The notes: generated by a model from the sequence alone, not told the origin. Shown: positions 25,237 through 34,580, counted from the first letter of the stretch. The stretch: 64,000 nt of DNA from SP5GCR1 sp965199685 (GCA_965199685.1 OZ241323.1:248001-312000), one strand, 5' to 3'. Numbers and translations are program-made.

Positions 25237-25575
25237 ATGTCTGATATAGCATTGTATAACACATTGAGAAAGATACCTGGTGTGTCTGATGACGAAGCAA
25301 AGGAAGCAGTTACTGATATTGCGAATTCGAAGGAAGTGGCTACTAAGGCAGATATAAGAGATATGGCTACTAAGGTAGACATGAAAGATATGGCTACTAA
25401 GGTAGACATGAAAGATATGGCTACTAAGGCAGACATAAAAGATATGGCTACTAAGGCAGACATAAAAGATATGGCTACGAAGGCTGATGTAGAAAGGATG
25501 GGGCGGATAATGATTATGTGGATGGTCGGTGTTGGTGTGGCGGTTGCCGGAATAGTAATTGCGGTAGTCGGGTAG
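25237..25575 (+). CDS. Small coiled-coil membrane protein with 9-residue repeats (DUF1640-like)
   Basis: A 112-residue protein with the same N-terminus as the gene at 16232 (ALYNTLRKIPGVSDDEAKEAV, ANSKEV), then five tandem 9-residue units of the type DMATKADIK (residues 42-86), and a C-terminal membrane helix (IMIMWMVGVGVAVAGIVIAVV). AAGGAG lies at 25222. The repeats would extend the helical stalk without changing the ends, and the 27-base DNA units would let repeat number change by slippage. Compared with the 77-residue paralogue at 16232 it is longer only by this repeat block. The function is unknown. Confidence 0.65.
   Translation: MSDIALYNTLRKIPGVSDDEAKEAVTDIANSKEVATKADIRDMATKVDMKDMATKVDMKDMATKADIKDMATKADIKDMATKADVERMGRIMIMWMVGVGVAVAGIVIAVVG
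25360..25494 (+). repeat. 27-bp coding tandem repeat, five units
   Basis: Units start with gatatggctac and differ at few bases (aaggtagacatgaaa versus aaggcagacataaaa). The arrangement of variants in adjacent pairs (two VDMK units, then two ADIK units) suggests stepwise local duplication. Confidence 0.85.
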
Positions 25576-25635
25576 CTGGTAAAGCCTTATGTTATTTATC
25601 TGAATTCCAGCAAACCTTCTGTAGTGCTAAGAAGG

Positions 25636-25903
25636 GTTGTTTAAAAAGTACTGTCATCGCATAAACCCAACCGCTTGCGCCATTGAATTAACGATAACCA
25701 CCATTTAGGACAAGCCTTAGCTTGTTCAACCTACATACCCATGTGATGGTTCTGCACAATGTCACGCCGATTGAACCAATAGCAATCGGCGGTTCTAGCA
25801 TATTGCAATGGATGCGTCACCTAACACGTAAAGGTTCTGCAAAGCTAAGCCACTTGACCTACTGGCTCAAGTGGCGGTTCTATTTTCAACAGCCCCACAT
25901 TAA
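25636..25903. repeat. Miniature repeat upstream of the addA-like gene
   Basis: It runs from GGTTGTTTAAAAAGTACTGTC to TTTTCAACAGCCCC. Included are the GGACAAGC-CTTA-GCTTGTTC hairpin near 25711-25730, a CGCCGATTG/CAATCGGCG hairpin (25765-25773 with 25783-25791) and a GCCACTTGA/TCAAGTGGC hairpin (25849-25857 with 25867-25875). The long open frame upstream of the addA-like ATG is repeat sequence, not coding. Confidence 0.7.
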
Positions 25904-25934
25904 GCTAAACTATGTTTCAAAACTTATACTGCTA

Positions 25935-28900
25935 ATGAAACCTTTACTCAAGTTACTGTCACCGCAAGCCAGCGGCATCGTATATGCTTCGGCAGGCACC
26001 GGTAAAACCTGGTTACTAATCGCCCGTGTGCTGAGGTTATTGTTGGACGATGTTTGCCCGGCTTCTATATTGGCGATTACTTTTACCAACAAAGCTGCTG
26101 ATGAAATGCGCGAGCGGGTAGAAGCGCGAGTGCTTGAATGGAGTACCCAAACAGCGGATGGCTTGGAAGCCGGTCTCAGGGAGATTGGTATAGAGGATGT
26201 CGAAAAATATAGTGGGCGGGCGCGACATCTTTATGAGCGATTGCTACATTCAACTGAGCAACTGCAAATCACCACTTTTCATGCCTTTTGTCAAAAGCTA
26301 ATTTCTTTATGCCCGCTGCAAAGTCGTGTGCCCTTAGATTTTCGGATTGCAGAAAACGCGAGGGAATGGCAAGGCAAGGCAATAGATACATTATTTGCGA
26401 CGACGACTTCTAAAGACCGGGAAATTAGCGAGGCTTTGGATACGCTTTATGCAGAAATCCGCAGTGTGAATGTTATGCGCACTATACTTGAGGCTTTTTT
26501 AGCACGGCAAAACGATTGGTTGAGCTATGTTTCGGATAACTCCGTCGGTGCCATTGAGGCCGATAAGCATTTATATGAGCGATTGAAAATTGCCGAGACG
26601 CTACCCGTCGCCGAGATATGGCAGGACATACGCGACTCAGTGGCCGACTATGGCACTTTATTAAGTAAGCATAAAACGAAAAAGAATGTTGAACACTCGC
26701 AATGTTTGGGCAAACTCGTTGCATTGGACGAGCTTTCTAACGATGACTTTGACACGCTCAGCAAATGTATCCATACAAATGACGGTCTGCCGAGACAGCG
26801 TGTGTTAAGCAAAGCATTGATAAAATCGCTGGGCGAGTCAGAGGCTGAGCGGCTACTTACTTTGTGTGCCGAGATTAGTGAGGCAGTGATGCAAATGCGC
26901 GAGAGCATTAACCGCGCCAACAATTATTATTTGAACCGAGCGTGGTATAAAGTCGGCAGTCGTGTCTTAGAGATTTATACGGCACTCAAGCAACAACATA
27001 AGCTCCTTGATTTTGGTGATCTGGAAAGCATCGCAAGCAGGTTATTGACCCAATCCGATTATGGCAGTCATTGGATACAATATCGGCTGGCTTCGCGCAT
27101 AGAGCATGTTTTGATAGACGAATTCCAAGACACCAATCCGACGCAATGGCAGTTGCTACAACCATTGATGCAAGAAATTGCATCTCAACAGGGCGGCAGT
27201 GTGTTTATCGTCGGTGACCGCAAGCAATCGATTTACGGTTTTAGGCGCGCCGACCCTGAGTTGCAGGTCAAAGCCGGGCAATGGCTTAAGGAACATTTGG
27301 CGGGCATTGAGGAGAGTGCCGACATCTCGTATCGTTCATCCCCACACATTATTGATTTTGTTAATAGGGTCTTTACTCAGAATAGTCTATTATCAGATTT
27401 CAAGCCTCACCGTACCATGCGCGATATCAAAGGTGGTATCTGTATGTTTGATTTGTTTGAACCTGCAGTCGCGGATAAAGCGGACGATGACGGTGAATGG
27501 CGCAACCCTTTGAGGGTTCCATTGTTGTCGTCGCAGAATTCGCGCAGCGAAGAAGCGGCAACCATAGCACAGACGATCGCACAACTATATCAAAGCCGAT
27601 TGACCATCGCAGATTCCGACGGACCCAGACCTATAGCGTATGGTGATATATTGATCATTGCTCGGCAAAAGACACACTTTGAATTGTTCACGCGTGCACT
27701 ACGCCGACTAAAGATTCCGGTTGTCAGTTCATACCAAGCAGGTTTGCTTAACCGATTAGAAGTTGCCGATATGTTGCAGTTATTAGCAGCACTGCATAAC
27801 CCGCATAATGATTTAGCACTTGCTCAAGTATTACGCAGTCCAATTTACGCCTTAAGCGATCAGCACTTGTTGGAACTCGGCTGTGAGGAAGGTTCGCATT
27901 ACTTCACTAAGCTGAAACATTTAGCCGATAGAGGTGAACCGTGGTCGGGGATTTATCGTAGTTTCAAGAAGTGGAGTGCTCTTTGTGGTCGTCTTCCTAT
28001 ACACGATTTACTCTACACGATTTATGCCGAGCAGAATCTGATCAGCCGATATAAAGCATCGGTAGACCCTATAGAGCGCGAGCAAATCCAACTCTATTTA
28101 GAGGCTTTTTTGGAATATACGCTTGACTACGATAGCGGTCGCTATCCCGATATTGCGCGCTTTTTGGATCACGCCGCACTCGTACAAGATCAGGGTGAGG
28201 AGGTTGTAGCACCCGAAGGACAAGACTGTGTGAGGATGATGTCTATACACGGTGCTAAGGGCTTGGAGGCTTCGGTTGTGTTTTTGATAGATTGTGCTTT
28301 TAAGCTACCGAACAAAGAGACCCACGATGTGTTGGTTGATTGGCCTACCGACGATGAATGTCCCAGACATTTTGTATTGATGCCGCCCACCGCCGTGCGT
28401 AGCCGAATATTATCCGAATTGACTGAGACGCATCGTTCCCGCAACCTGAGAGAAGAGATTAATTTATTGTATGTTGCCCTGACGCGCGCGAAACAATACC
28501 TTTTTATTTCGGGCAGTGGTAAGACCGAGTCCACGCACAAACACTGGTATCGTTTGATTAGAGAATCGTGCGATGAGCAAATGATTTTCGGAGATAATCC
28601 CTTAAAGCAAGTGAGCGATACGCAGGCAGAGCATAGCAAACCAAGTGCCGAGCTTTTGCCGGACTTGAAATTATTTGACGGCGAAGTGCCGATGAATGCT
28701 ACGATGCAGCAGATAGAGCCTAGCCGTGTAGGAATGGAAAAGATGTTTGCATCTACTCCGGCATCCGAAAGTGCAAGATTGCATGGCACGACGATACACA
28801 AGGCTTTGGAATTACTGGGTCAAAAATCGTACGATAAACTCTCAACGTTCAAGCAGGAATTTGAGAGTCATTCGGATGTTGACGACGATGTCCGCAATGC

Positions 28901-29303
28901 ATGCGCCGAGGAGGCGTGGTCATTGGTGCAAAACCCTAAACTGGAGTTGTTATTTAGCAAGTCGCACTATAGCAAAACTTACCATGAGATGCCTTTGTTG
29001 TATGAGGACAACGAGGGGCGTATCGTCTACGGCAAGATAGATCAAGTGTGTGTTGCGCAAGATCAAATATGGATTATTGACTATAAGAGCAACAAACCGC
29101 CTGAGCGGAACCCGACGCAATTCTATCAAAGATTGGCATCGCAATATTTACCGCAGATGCGTTGTTATCAAGAGGGGATTGCTAAATTGTTTCCTGGCAA
29201 AGCAATCAGGGTGTCAATCTTGTTCACCCGAAGCGGTTTTTTGTACGACTATCCTTCTTTTGATATGGTTATTTCTTCCAGCAATTTTTCGGGCTCTACA
29301 TAA
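25935..29303 (+). CDS. addA: UvrD-family helicase-nuclease, AddA/RecB-like
   Basis: The 1122-residue protein has the Walker A motif in YASAGTGKTWLL near its N-terminus, AITFTNKAADEMRERV (motif Ia), VLIDEFQDTNPTQWQLLQPL (Walker B), FIVGDRKQSIYGFRRADP (motif III), VRMMSIHGAKGLEASVVFLI (motif V) and NLLYVALTRAKQYLFIS (motif VI). The C-terminal RecB-type nuclease domain has YGKIDQVCVAQDQIWIIDYKSNKPP. These are the parts of AddA, the helicase-nuclease that processes double-strand breaks with AddB. I start it at 25935; the frame before that is repeat DNA. Its 3' end overlaps the convergent dsbC by 55 bases. No addB is visible nearby. Confidence 0.8.
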   Translation: MKPLLKLLSPQASGIVYASAGTGKTWLLIARVLRLLLDDVCPASILAITFTNKAADEMRERVEARVLEWSTQTADGLEAGLREIGIEDVEKYSGRARHLYERLLHSTEQLQITTFHAFCQKLISLCPLQSRVPLDFRIAENAREWQGKAIDTLFATTTSKDREISEALDTLYAEIRSVNVMRTILEAFLARQNDWLSYVSDNSVGAIEADKHLYERLKIAETLPVAEIWQDIRDSVADYGTLLSKHKTKKNVEHSQCLGKLVALDELSNDDFDTLSKCIHTNDGLPRQRVLSKALIKSLGESEAERLLTLCAEISEAVMQMRESINRANNYYLNRAWYKVGSRVLEIYTALKQQHKLLDFGDLESIASRLLTQSDYGSHWIQYRLASRIEHVLIDEFQDTNPTQWQLLQPLMQEIASQQGGSVFIVGDRKQSIYGFRRADPELQVKAGQWLKEHLAGIEESADISYRSSPHIIDFVNRVFTQNSLLSDFKPHRTMRDIKGGICMFDLFEPAVADKADDDGEWRNPLRVPLLSSQNSRSEEAATIAQTIAQLYQSRLTIADSDGPRPIAYGDILIIARQKTHFELFTRALRRLKIPVVSSYQAGLLNRLEVADMLQLLAALHNPHNDLALAQVLRSPIYALSDQHLLELGCEEGSHYFTKLKHLADRGEPWSGIYRSFKKWSALCGRLPIHDLLYTIYAEQNLISRYKASVDPIEREQIQLYLEAFLEYTLDYDSGRYPDIARFLDHAALVQDQGEEVVAPEGQDCVRMMSIHGAKGLEASVVFLIDCAFKLPNKETHDVLVDWPTDDECPRHFVLMPPTAVRSRILSELTETHRSRNLREEINLLYVALTRAKQYLFISGSGKTESTHKHWYRLIRESCDEQMIFGDNPLKQVSDTQAEHSKPSAELLPDLKLFDGEVPMNATMQQIEPSRVGMEKMFASTPASESARLHGTTIHKALELLGQKSYDKLSTFKQEFESHSDVDDDVRNACAEEAWSLVQNPKLELLFSKSHYSKTYHEMPLLYEDNEGRIVYGKIDQVCVAQDQIWIIDYKSNKPPERNPTQFYQRLASQYLPQMRCYQEGIAKLFPGKAIRVSILFTRSGFLYDYPSFDMVISSSNFSGST

Positions 29304-29965
29304 CCTCTGAGCAGAGTACCGTCTTCAAGCAGGATCGCAGGGGTGCCGCGCACATTAAACTCTCTTATGATTTCTAAGTTTTCATCCAGCCTTGCATCAC
29401 AGCGAACCGTAGGTATGTCTTTGCCCATCTTTGCATCAGTCAGCGCAGTTTGGCGGTCGTCCGCACACCAAACGCTTGTCGCTTTATCTCTGGAATCAGG
29501 ACCTAGGACGGGAGTCAACAAATAACGGACTTTGATGTCGTATTTGGAGTATCTAGTCCGTTGGTCGTGCAGTTTTCTACAATAACCGCAATTCACATCA
29601 GTGAACACTACGACTTCGTGACTGGCTTCGGGGTTACCGAATTCTATGAAACGATCGGCAGGGACTTCGGCAAGCGTTGCCTTGCGTATTTGTTTTAATT
29701 TCTCGTCGGTCAAGTTTTTGAGTTGCTTTACGTCAATCAAAGAACCTTGCAGTACGAAATCACCATTTGCATCAGTGTAGAACACATCGCTTTTATCGTG
29801 CATGACTTCGTAGATACCTTTTAAGGGTGTCTCGCTAATCTCCAAGTTCCCCGGAAGATTACTACCTAGGGAACGTTTCAGTTTTTCTGCTAAAGCCGCT
29901 TCTTCGGCTGCAGCTTGGGTGCCGCATAGTAAGAGTGCGACGGCAATAATAAATATACGATACAT
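29249..29965 (-). CDS. dsbC: Thiol:disulfide interchange protein DsbC
   Basis: The 238-residue periplasmic protein has a signal peptide (MYRIFIIAVALLLCGTQAAA), an N-terminal dimerisation domain (LKRSLGSNLPGNLEISETPL) and a thioredoxin fold with the active site NCGYCRK (CxxC) and a cis-Pro in VRGTPAILLEDG. It isomerises wrong disulfides in periplasmic proteins. A second Cys pair (WCADD, VRCDA) matches the structural disulfide of DsbC. It starts two bases after the xerD stop, the conserved xerD-dsbC pair of gammaproteobacteria. The 3' end overlaps the addA-like gene coming from the other side. Confidence 0.93.
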   Translation of the reverse strand: MYRIFIIAVALLLCGTQAAAEEAALAEKLKRSLGSNLPGNLEISETPLKGIYEVMHDKSDVFYTDANGDFVLQGSLIDVKQLKNLTDEKLKQIRKATLAEVPADRFIEFGNPEASHEVVVFTDVNCGYCRKLHDQRTRYSKYDIKVRYLLTPVLGPDSRDKATSVWCADDRQTALTDAKMGKDIPTVRCDARLDENLEIIREFNVRGTPAILLEDGTLLRGYVEPEKLLEEITISKEG

Positions 29966-29967
29966 AA

Positions 29968-30876
29968 TTAACTCCTCGGATGGTGTAGTTGATGTAAATC
30001 TTTCAAGCGTTGTTTAGCAACATGAGTATATATCTGCGTAGTTGATAAATCGCTATGTCCTAATAGTAATTGTACAACACGTAGGTCGGCACCGTGATTT
30101 AGTAGGTGGGTTGCGAAGGCGTGTCTTAGCGTATGTGGTGAGAAAGTCTTTGTAATTCCAGCAGTATTTGCCAAATGTTTCAGCGCATACCAGAAGGTTT
30201 GGCGGGTCATGTTTCGGCCGCGTTTGGATACAAAAACATAATCACAGTGTTGTCCTGCTTTGAGTAATTTCGGGCGAGCTTGCTTGATATAAAGTTCCAA
30301 ACATTCGCACGCCTGCTCCCCAATCGGCACTAGACGCTCCTTGCTACCTTTGCCCATAATCCTCAAATATCCGGCATCCAAAGATAGTTGCGAAAACATC
30401 AGGTTGACAAGTTCGGAGACTCGCAACCCGCAAGCATAGATCACTTCTAACATCGCTTTGTTGCGCAGACCTTCGGGCTTAGTAATGTCGGGAGCTTCGA
30501 GTAGCCGTTCAATTTCCTCTTCACCTAGCACTTGGGGTAAGTGTCGTCCTTGTCGGCTTGAATGGATCTGGTCGCAAGGATTTATCGTTATCAGTTTGTT
30601 TTGCATCATCCAAGCATAAAATTTGCGCAAGGTTGAAAGTAATCTGGTATTGGATCTGACGGCATAATTTTTCTCCAGCCGACTTAAAAGGTAATTTTGT
30701 ATGTCTATTCTTTCTGCGGTGTTCAAGGCTTTACCTTGTTTTTTTAGTTGCGCAGCGAAACCTTGTAAATCGTGCCTATACGCGGCAAGTGTGTTCGCCG
30801 ATAGACCTTGCTGGGAAAGCAAGATATTCAGAAAACGCTCTATGGACAACATGTAATCGTCGCTCTTCTCAGTCAT
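29968..30876 (-). CDS. xerD: Site-specific tyrosine recombinase XerD
   Basis: The 302-residue product has the XerD N-terminal core-binding domain (SIERFLNILLSQQGLSANTLAAYRHDL) and the catalytic set: Arg in YACGLRVSELVNL, Lys in RIMGKGSKERLVPIG, HTLRH in FSPHTLRHAFATHLLNHGADLRVVQ, His in LLLGHSDLSTTQIYTHV with the nucleophile Tyr. With XerC it resolves chromosome dimers at dif. It forms an operon with dsbC. It is distinct from the recombinase at 11344, which lacks the XerD signatures. Confidence 0.93.
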   Translation of the reverse strand: MTEKSDDYMLSIERFLNILLSQQGLSANTLAAYRHDLQGFAAQLKKQGKALNTAERIDIQNYLLSRLEKNYAVRSNTRLLSTLRKFYAWMMQNKLITINPCDQIHSSRQGRHLPQVLGEEEIERLLEAPDITKPEGLRNKAMLEVIYACGLRVSELVNLMFSQLSLDAGYLRIMGKGSKERLVPIGEQACECLELYIKQARPKLLKAGQHCDYVFVSKRGRNMTRQTFWYALKHLANTAGITKTFSPHTLRHAFATHLLNHGADLRVVQLLLGHSDLSTTQIYTHVAKQRLKDLHQLHHPRS

Positions 30877-30930
30877 ATACTACTCAACTCAAGAGGGAAA
30901 CTTCAGCTATTGAAGAAGTTTCCATAAAAT

Positions 30931-31170
30931 TGTAGGGGAGGGCTAACATCAGGCTGTTGAAAAAGTGTTTCAGGCACCGTAGAGGGTAATTGTCTAGTGC
31001 AGAACCACCACAACCACCCCGTCAGGCTGCGCCTGCCACCCCTCCAGAGGAGGGGAATGTACTAATACAGATACTTTTTCAACAGCCCCACATGCCCTCC
31101 CTAAAGTACCGTTTTGCACAACTGCAACCGCTTCGCGCCATCTTGTATGGTTTTCGTGAATCAAATTGTG
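30931..31170. repeat. Nested miniature repeats with an ACAT target duplication
   Basis: An inner element at 30950-31089 runs from CAGGCTGTTGAAAAAGTG to ACTTTTTCAACAGCCCC and is flanked on both sides by ACAT (30946-30949 and 31090-31093). Outside it, gtaggggagggcta on the left and tgccctccctaaagtaccg on the right rebuild the same palindrome that the IS1182-like element occupies at 14.3 kb. The inner copy contains the CCCCTCCAGAGGAGGGG and GTCAGGCTGCGCCTGCC hairpins. Confidence 0.8.
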
Positions 31171-31188
31171 CACAACCATGATAACAAT

Positions 31189-31461
31189 TCAGCCCATACG
31201 CAACAAAGCGATGATGACACCAGTGAAGCCAGCACCAATGACACATATAGCCACAATGCTTTCTATATATAGCCAATATAATCTCTTCTCAATGGCATCA
31301 AAACGAGCGTCTATTTTATCTAGTACTTCTTGCCTAGACATTAATACTTGTCGGTCAATCGAACGCGCCGTTACCTCTGCTTGCGTTCTTGGCATTCCTG
31401 CTCGTTCCAATTTGTGCATCGTGTTAAAAGTTTCTGTACTTTGATCTATCGTTGTATTCAT
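31189..31461 (-). CDS. Small coiled-coil membrane-anchored protein
   Basis: A 90-residue protein: residues 1-40 (MNTTIDQSTETFNTMHKLE, TQAEVTARSID), a coiled coil over 43-62 (SRQEVLDKIDARFDAIEKRL), and one membrane helix over 66-87 (IESIVAICVIGAGFTGVIIALL). The build matches the DUF1640-like proteins at 16232 and 25237, and MHKLERAGMPRTQAEV resembles the segment of that family that precedes the coiled coil. GGAGTAAGA precedes the ATG. It lies between a nested miniature repeat and an IS1380-type element. The function is not known. Confidence 0.6.
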   Translation of the reverse strand: MNTTIDQSTETFNTMHKLERAGMPRTQAEVTARSIDRQVLMSRQEVLDKIDARFDAIEKRLYWLYIESIVAICVIGAGFTGVIIALLRMG

Positions 31462-31515
31462 TCTTACTCCTTTGGATTATATGTTAATCAATGCCCTAAG
31501 GCAAGCCAGCATATA

Positions 31516-33349
31516 CCCCTAATTCCGCAATTGAAAACTATAAAAGGTCGTAAGCTCTTATAGTGCAACACTTTCATGCAAATCACTGTATCACCCAGTG
31601 GGTGAAAAATAATTATTTTTAATTTTTCATATAAAACACTGTATAACACCTTACTTTTATGTTACTCTTGTCATTATTTAATCATTGACAACACGGGAGG
31701 TATGATGTCAAAAAGAAAGAAGAAAAAGCGCACTAAAAAGTGCAAGCGAGTGCTGTTTAAGCTGGGTATCACTGACGAGAGATTGACCTCTCGGGGTGGC
31801 TTGTTGGTGGTGGACAAATTGCTTGAAGCACTGAGAATTGAGCAACAGGCTGATGGCCTATTGCCACGGCTAAACAGCAATCGTAGTTATCACCACAGCA
31901 CCATCGTCAAGGCTTTTGTGCTGATGCTCAACGAGGGTGGGAAATGTCTTGAGGATGTGTATCACCTACACCGCGAACACGAGTTGCTTAAGTTCGCCGG
32001 CATGGCGCAGGTGCCGGGAGCAGACACCTTGGCGCGGTGGTTGCACGGTAATGGCGAGGCTGGCGTGCCGCAAGTTCACCAGCTCAGTCGCACGGTGATT
32101 GCCAAGACTTTGGATTTATTGCGGGTCAAGCGCATCACATTGGATATTGACGCAACCGCCATTTTGAATAATAAAGCGGGTGCGCAGTGGACCTATTTGG
32201 GGCAACGAGGTTTTATGCCAATCATCGGCACGGTAGCGGAAAGCGGTCAAGTTATCGCCATTGAGTTCCGTGCCGGCAATGTGCCACCGAACTATGATAA
32301 TGAGGGGTTTATCAAGACCTGCCAAGCGCAGTTGCCGGCGGGTGCCAAGTTGAGGCGAGTGCGTTCGGATGCGGCTGGTTATAAAAAAAATGTGATTGAT
32401 GATCTAACACGACAAAATATTGAGTTTGTTATTCGTGCACGCATGGACAGTGCAACCAAGGCACTGATTACATCAGTACCAGAGGCAGAGTGGCAACCGT
32501 TGCGGCGACCAGACGGCAATCTATCGCCACACGAGTGGGTGGCACGGCGCACGCATACGATGCATCACAGCAACACGGTATTTGATGTCGTCATCCAACG
32601 CACTCTAAAGAGCGCAGTGTCCGATTTACCTGAACAAAGAGAGTTGCCGGGACTGTCTATACCCACCTATCTTGAGACCGACCAGTATATCTATCGTATG
32701 GTTGCAACCAATATCCAAAGCTTAGACGACTCGCGCATCATACAAGAGTATAATCAGCGTGGCGAGTGTTCGGAGAACCGCATTAAGGAGCTTAAATTGG
32801 ACTTTGCCGGCGGTCGTTTGCCGTGTAGTGACTTTGGTGCCAATGCACTGTATGTCTGTATGTGTGCGTTAGCCTACAATGTGTTTGCACTGCTGCGTGC
32901 TGGATTGCCACCAGAGTTTCGTTTTGCTAGAGCGACGACGATGCGAGTGCGACTGTTTGCACTGGCGGCAAAGATTGTGCAACATGGGCGACAATGGACA
33001 CTTAAACTACACAAAAGGCATTACCAGCTATTAAGCAAGGTTTTTGCCCACCTTGACGACACCCTCGGCGAGTTCTTGCCGAAGATGCGATACCCCTTGC
33101 TACATTAAGACCTGCGACACGATCTTTTAATCGGCACTAGGCATCAGTCAAAGTAGATGCCATGCCGGTGTCTACCCCAATGCGAGAGACCCGGGCATTT
33201 TTGCAGTTCACTTGAGTCTCAATGGGGATTGATCCCTAGTCATTGAGCAATTAAGTAGCATGAAGTTTCAGATTCGGACGATTGATCTGATGATTGAGCA
33301 GGAAACTATCCATCACATACGATTTTTATACTCTATTGCGGAATTGGGG
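31516..33349 (+). mobile_element. IS1380-family insertion sequence
   Basis: Terminal inverted repeats CCCCTAATTCCGCAAT (31516-31531) and ATTGCGGAATTGGGG (33335-33349) bound an 1834-bp element, with a TATA target duplication at 31512-31515 and 33350-33353. One intact transposase gene lies inside. Non-coding ends are about 186 bases on the left and 241 on the right, with no further gene. Confidence 0.87.
31702..33108 (+). CDS. IS1380-family transposase
   Basis: The 468-residue protein has a lysine-rich start (MMSKRKKKKRTKKCKR) and the IS1380 DDE layout: Asp in RITLDIDATAILN, Asp in RRVRSDAAGYKKNVID and Glu in GECSENRIKELKLDFAGGRLPC. Other matching blocks are NEGGKCLEDVYHL, PGADTLARWL and GQRGFMPIIGT. 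The GGGAGG ribosome site at 31694 suits the second ATG at 31705 slightly better than the first. The frame is intact, so the element is likely functional. Confidence 0.92.
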   Translation: MMSKRKKKKRTKKCKRVLFKLGITDERLTSRGGLLVVDKLLEALRIEQQADGLLPRLNSNRSYHHSTIVKAFVLMLNEGGKCLEDVYHLHREHELLKFAGMAQVPGADTLARWLHGNGEAGVPQVHQLSRTVIAKTLDLLRVKRITLDIDATAILNNKAGAQWTYLGQRGFMPIIGTVAESGQVIAIEFRAGNVPPNYDNEGFIKTCQAQLPAGAKLRRVRSDAAGYKKNVIDDLTRQNIEFVIRARMDSATKALITSVPEAEWQPLRRPDGNLSPHEWVARRTHTMHHSNTVFDVVIQRTLKSAVSDLPEQRELPGLSIPTYLETDQYIYRMVATNIQSLDDSRIIQEYNQRGECSENRIKELKLDFAGGRLPCSDFGANALYVCMCALAYNVFALLRAGLPPEFRFARATTMRVRLFALAAKIVQHGRQWTLKLHKRHYQLLSKVFAHLDDTLGEFLPKMRYPLLH

Positions 33350-33353
33350 TATA

Positions 33354-33439
33354 CCCTAGCCCAGTTCATAAAACGGTAATTCATGGTTTTGACGAACAGT
33401 CCCAAATACCCGACGAACGGTAGTAGGTCTTTCCTAGAC
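33354..33439. other. Short gap between IS1380 element and ATPase gene
   Basis: 86 bases with no recognised feature. Confidence 0.4.
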
Positions 33440-34573
33440 TTAAAGAAAAGTGCCTAAGTTTTTCAAGAATTTTTCTACGTTAAGAATTTTAATGTCTTGA
33501 TGGGTATAGTTTTTTGAACCAGTGTAAAGAAACAAAAGTTCGCTTTCAGGATAGTCCTTCTTAAACTCTAGTAGCCCCTTAAATGCCTTTTGATTAATTC
33601 TTTCTTGGCATTTTACTTCAATAGCCTTAAACCCCTTCTTGCCATAGAGAATGAAATCCACTTCTAAATGCTTTCTCGTTCTCCAGTAGAAAATTTCGTA
33701 GTCTAGTTGGTGAATTTCATTGTGCGCTGACATTTCTTGTAAAACTAGGGTTTCTAATGCAATTCCATTTAGGTCGGAACTAGAGTCTAAAATCCCTTGC
33801 GGCCGTATAGCCCTGAACACACCCACATCAAAGAAATAAAACTTCCTTTTATTCATTAAAGCTCGTTTTGCTTTTTTGGAAAAAATGGGAAGCTCATAAG
33901 ATAAAAGGGTATCCCTTAAAATAGAAAAATAATTTTCCACGACTTTTGCCGAAACATGGCAATCCCTTGCGACATTCGTCATCACCAGAGGAGAACCTTG
34001 AGCAAAGCTCGCACTTTCTAAAAAGCGACTAAAAGCAGGGAGACTTCGAGTTAATCCCTCTTGTTGGATTTCCTCTTTCAAGTAGACTTCAACATAACTT
34101 TTTAGGAAAGCCTTCGGGTTTTGCGCTGAAAACACTTTAGGTATATGCCCTAATTCAAGAGAGGTTTTCAAGTTAAAATCATCTTTCAACTCTTCTGCAG
34201 TAAGCGGATACATGAGGCATTTTAAGGCCCTACCTGCAAGGAGATTAGCTTGCTCTTTTTTTAGCTTTCTTGCACTTGAACCAGTGAGAACAAAAAGAAG
34301 TTTCCTTGTTTCTATAAGTCTATGGACTTCATCCAAAAGAGCAGGAACTTTTTGAACCTCATCAATAACAACCCATCCCCTATAGTCAGAGGGTATTTGT
34401 TCCGATAGCCTCTCAGGAGAGGAAAGAAAACTCTGGTAAAGGGAAGACTGGAGAAGATCAAAAAAAAGGGCTTCTTTGTAAAAAGACCTTATAAAATGCG
34501 TTTTCCCCACGCCTCTTGGGCCAAAGAGAAAAAAACTAGAGTTTTCAGGAGGAGTAAGCAGTCTCTTATACAC
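33440..34573 (-). CDS. AAA-type ATPase with DUF4143 domain
   Basis: The 377-residue protein has Walker A FGPRGVGKTHFIRSF (residues about 18-32), Walker B RGWVVIDEVQKVP, a sensor-type FVLTGSSARKLKK, and a C-terminal DUF4143 region with a restriction-endonuclease-like FYWRTRKHLEVDFILYGKKGFKAIEVKC (acidic residues and Lys as in PD-(D/E)xK folds). Such ATPases are widespread and patchily distributed; their function is not settled, although links to defence or mobile DNA are often suggested. It is a single gene between an IS element and rlmH, is AT-richer than its neighbours, and has a palindrome 8 bases before its start. Horizontal gain is likely. Confidence 0.8.
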   Translation of the reverse strand: MYKRLLTPPENSSFFLFGPRGVGKTHFIRSFYKEALFFDLLQSSLYQSFLSSPERLSEQIPSDYRGWVVIDEVQKVPALLDEVHRLIETRKLLFVLTGSSARKLKKEQANLLAGRALKCLMYPLTAEELKDDFNLKTSLELGHIPKVFSAQNPKAFLKSYVEVYLKEEIQQEGLTRSLPAFSRFLESASFAQGSPLVMTNVARDCHVSAKVVENYFSILRDTLLSYELPIFSKKAKRALMNKRKFYFFDVGVFRAIRPQGILDSSSDLNGIALETLVLQEMSAHNEIHQLDYEIFYWRTRKHLEVDFILYGKKGFKAIEVKCQERINQKAFKGLLEFKKDYPESELLFLYTGSKNYTHQDIKILNVEKFLKNLGTFL

Positions 34574-34580
34574 GGCTCTA

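Noticed and set aside
25722..25934. N-terminal extension of the addA-like frame
   Set aside because: The extension is miniature-repeat DNA with hairpins; the helicase family start fits the ATG at 25935.
30990..31181. Open frames on both strands within the nested repeats (also 2455-2676, 6127-6375, 18548-18742, 40205-40402)
   Set aside because: They lie in miniature repeats, share the same repeat-derived peptides and have no gene-like context.
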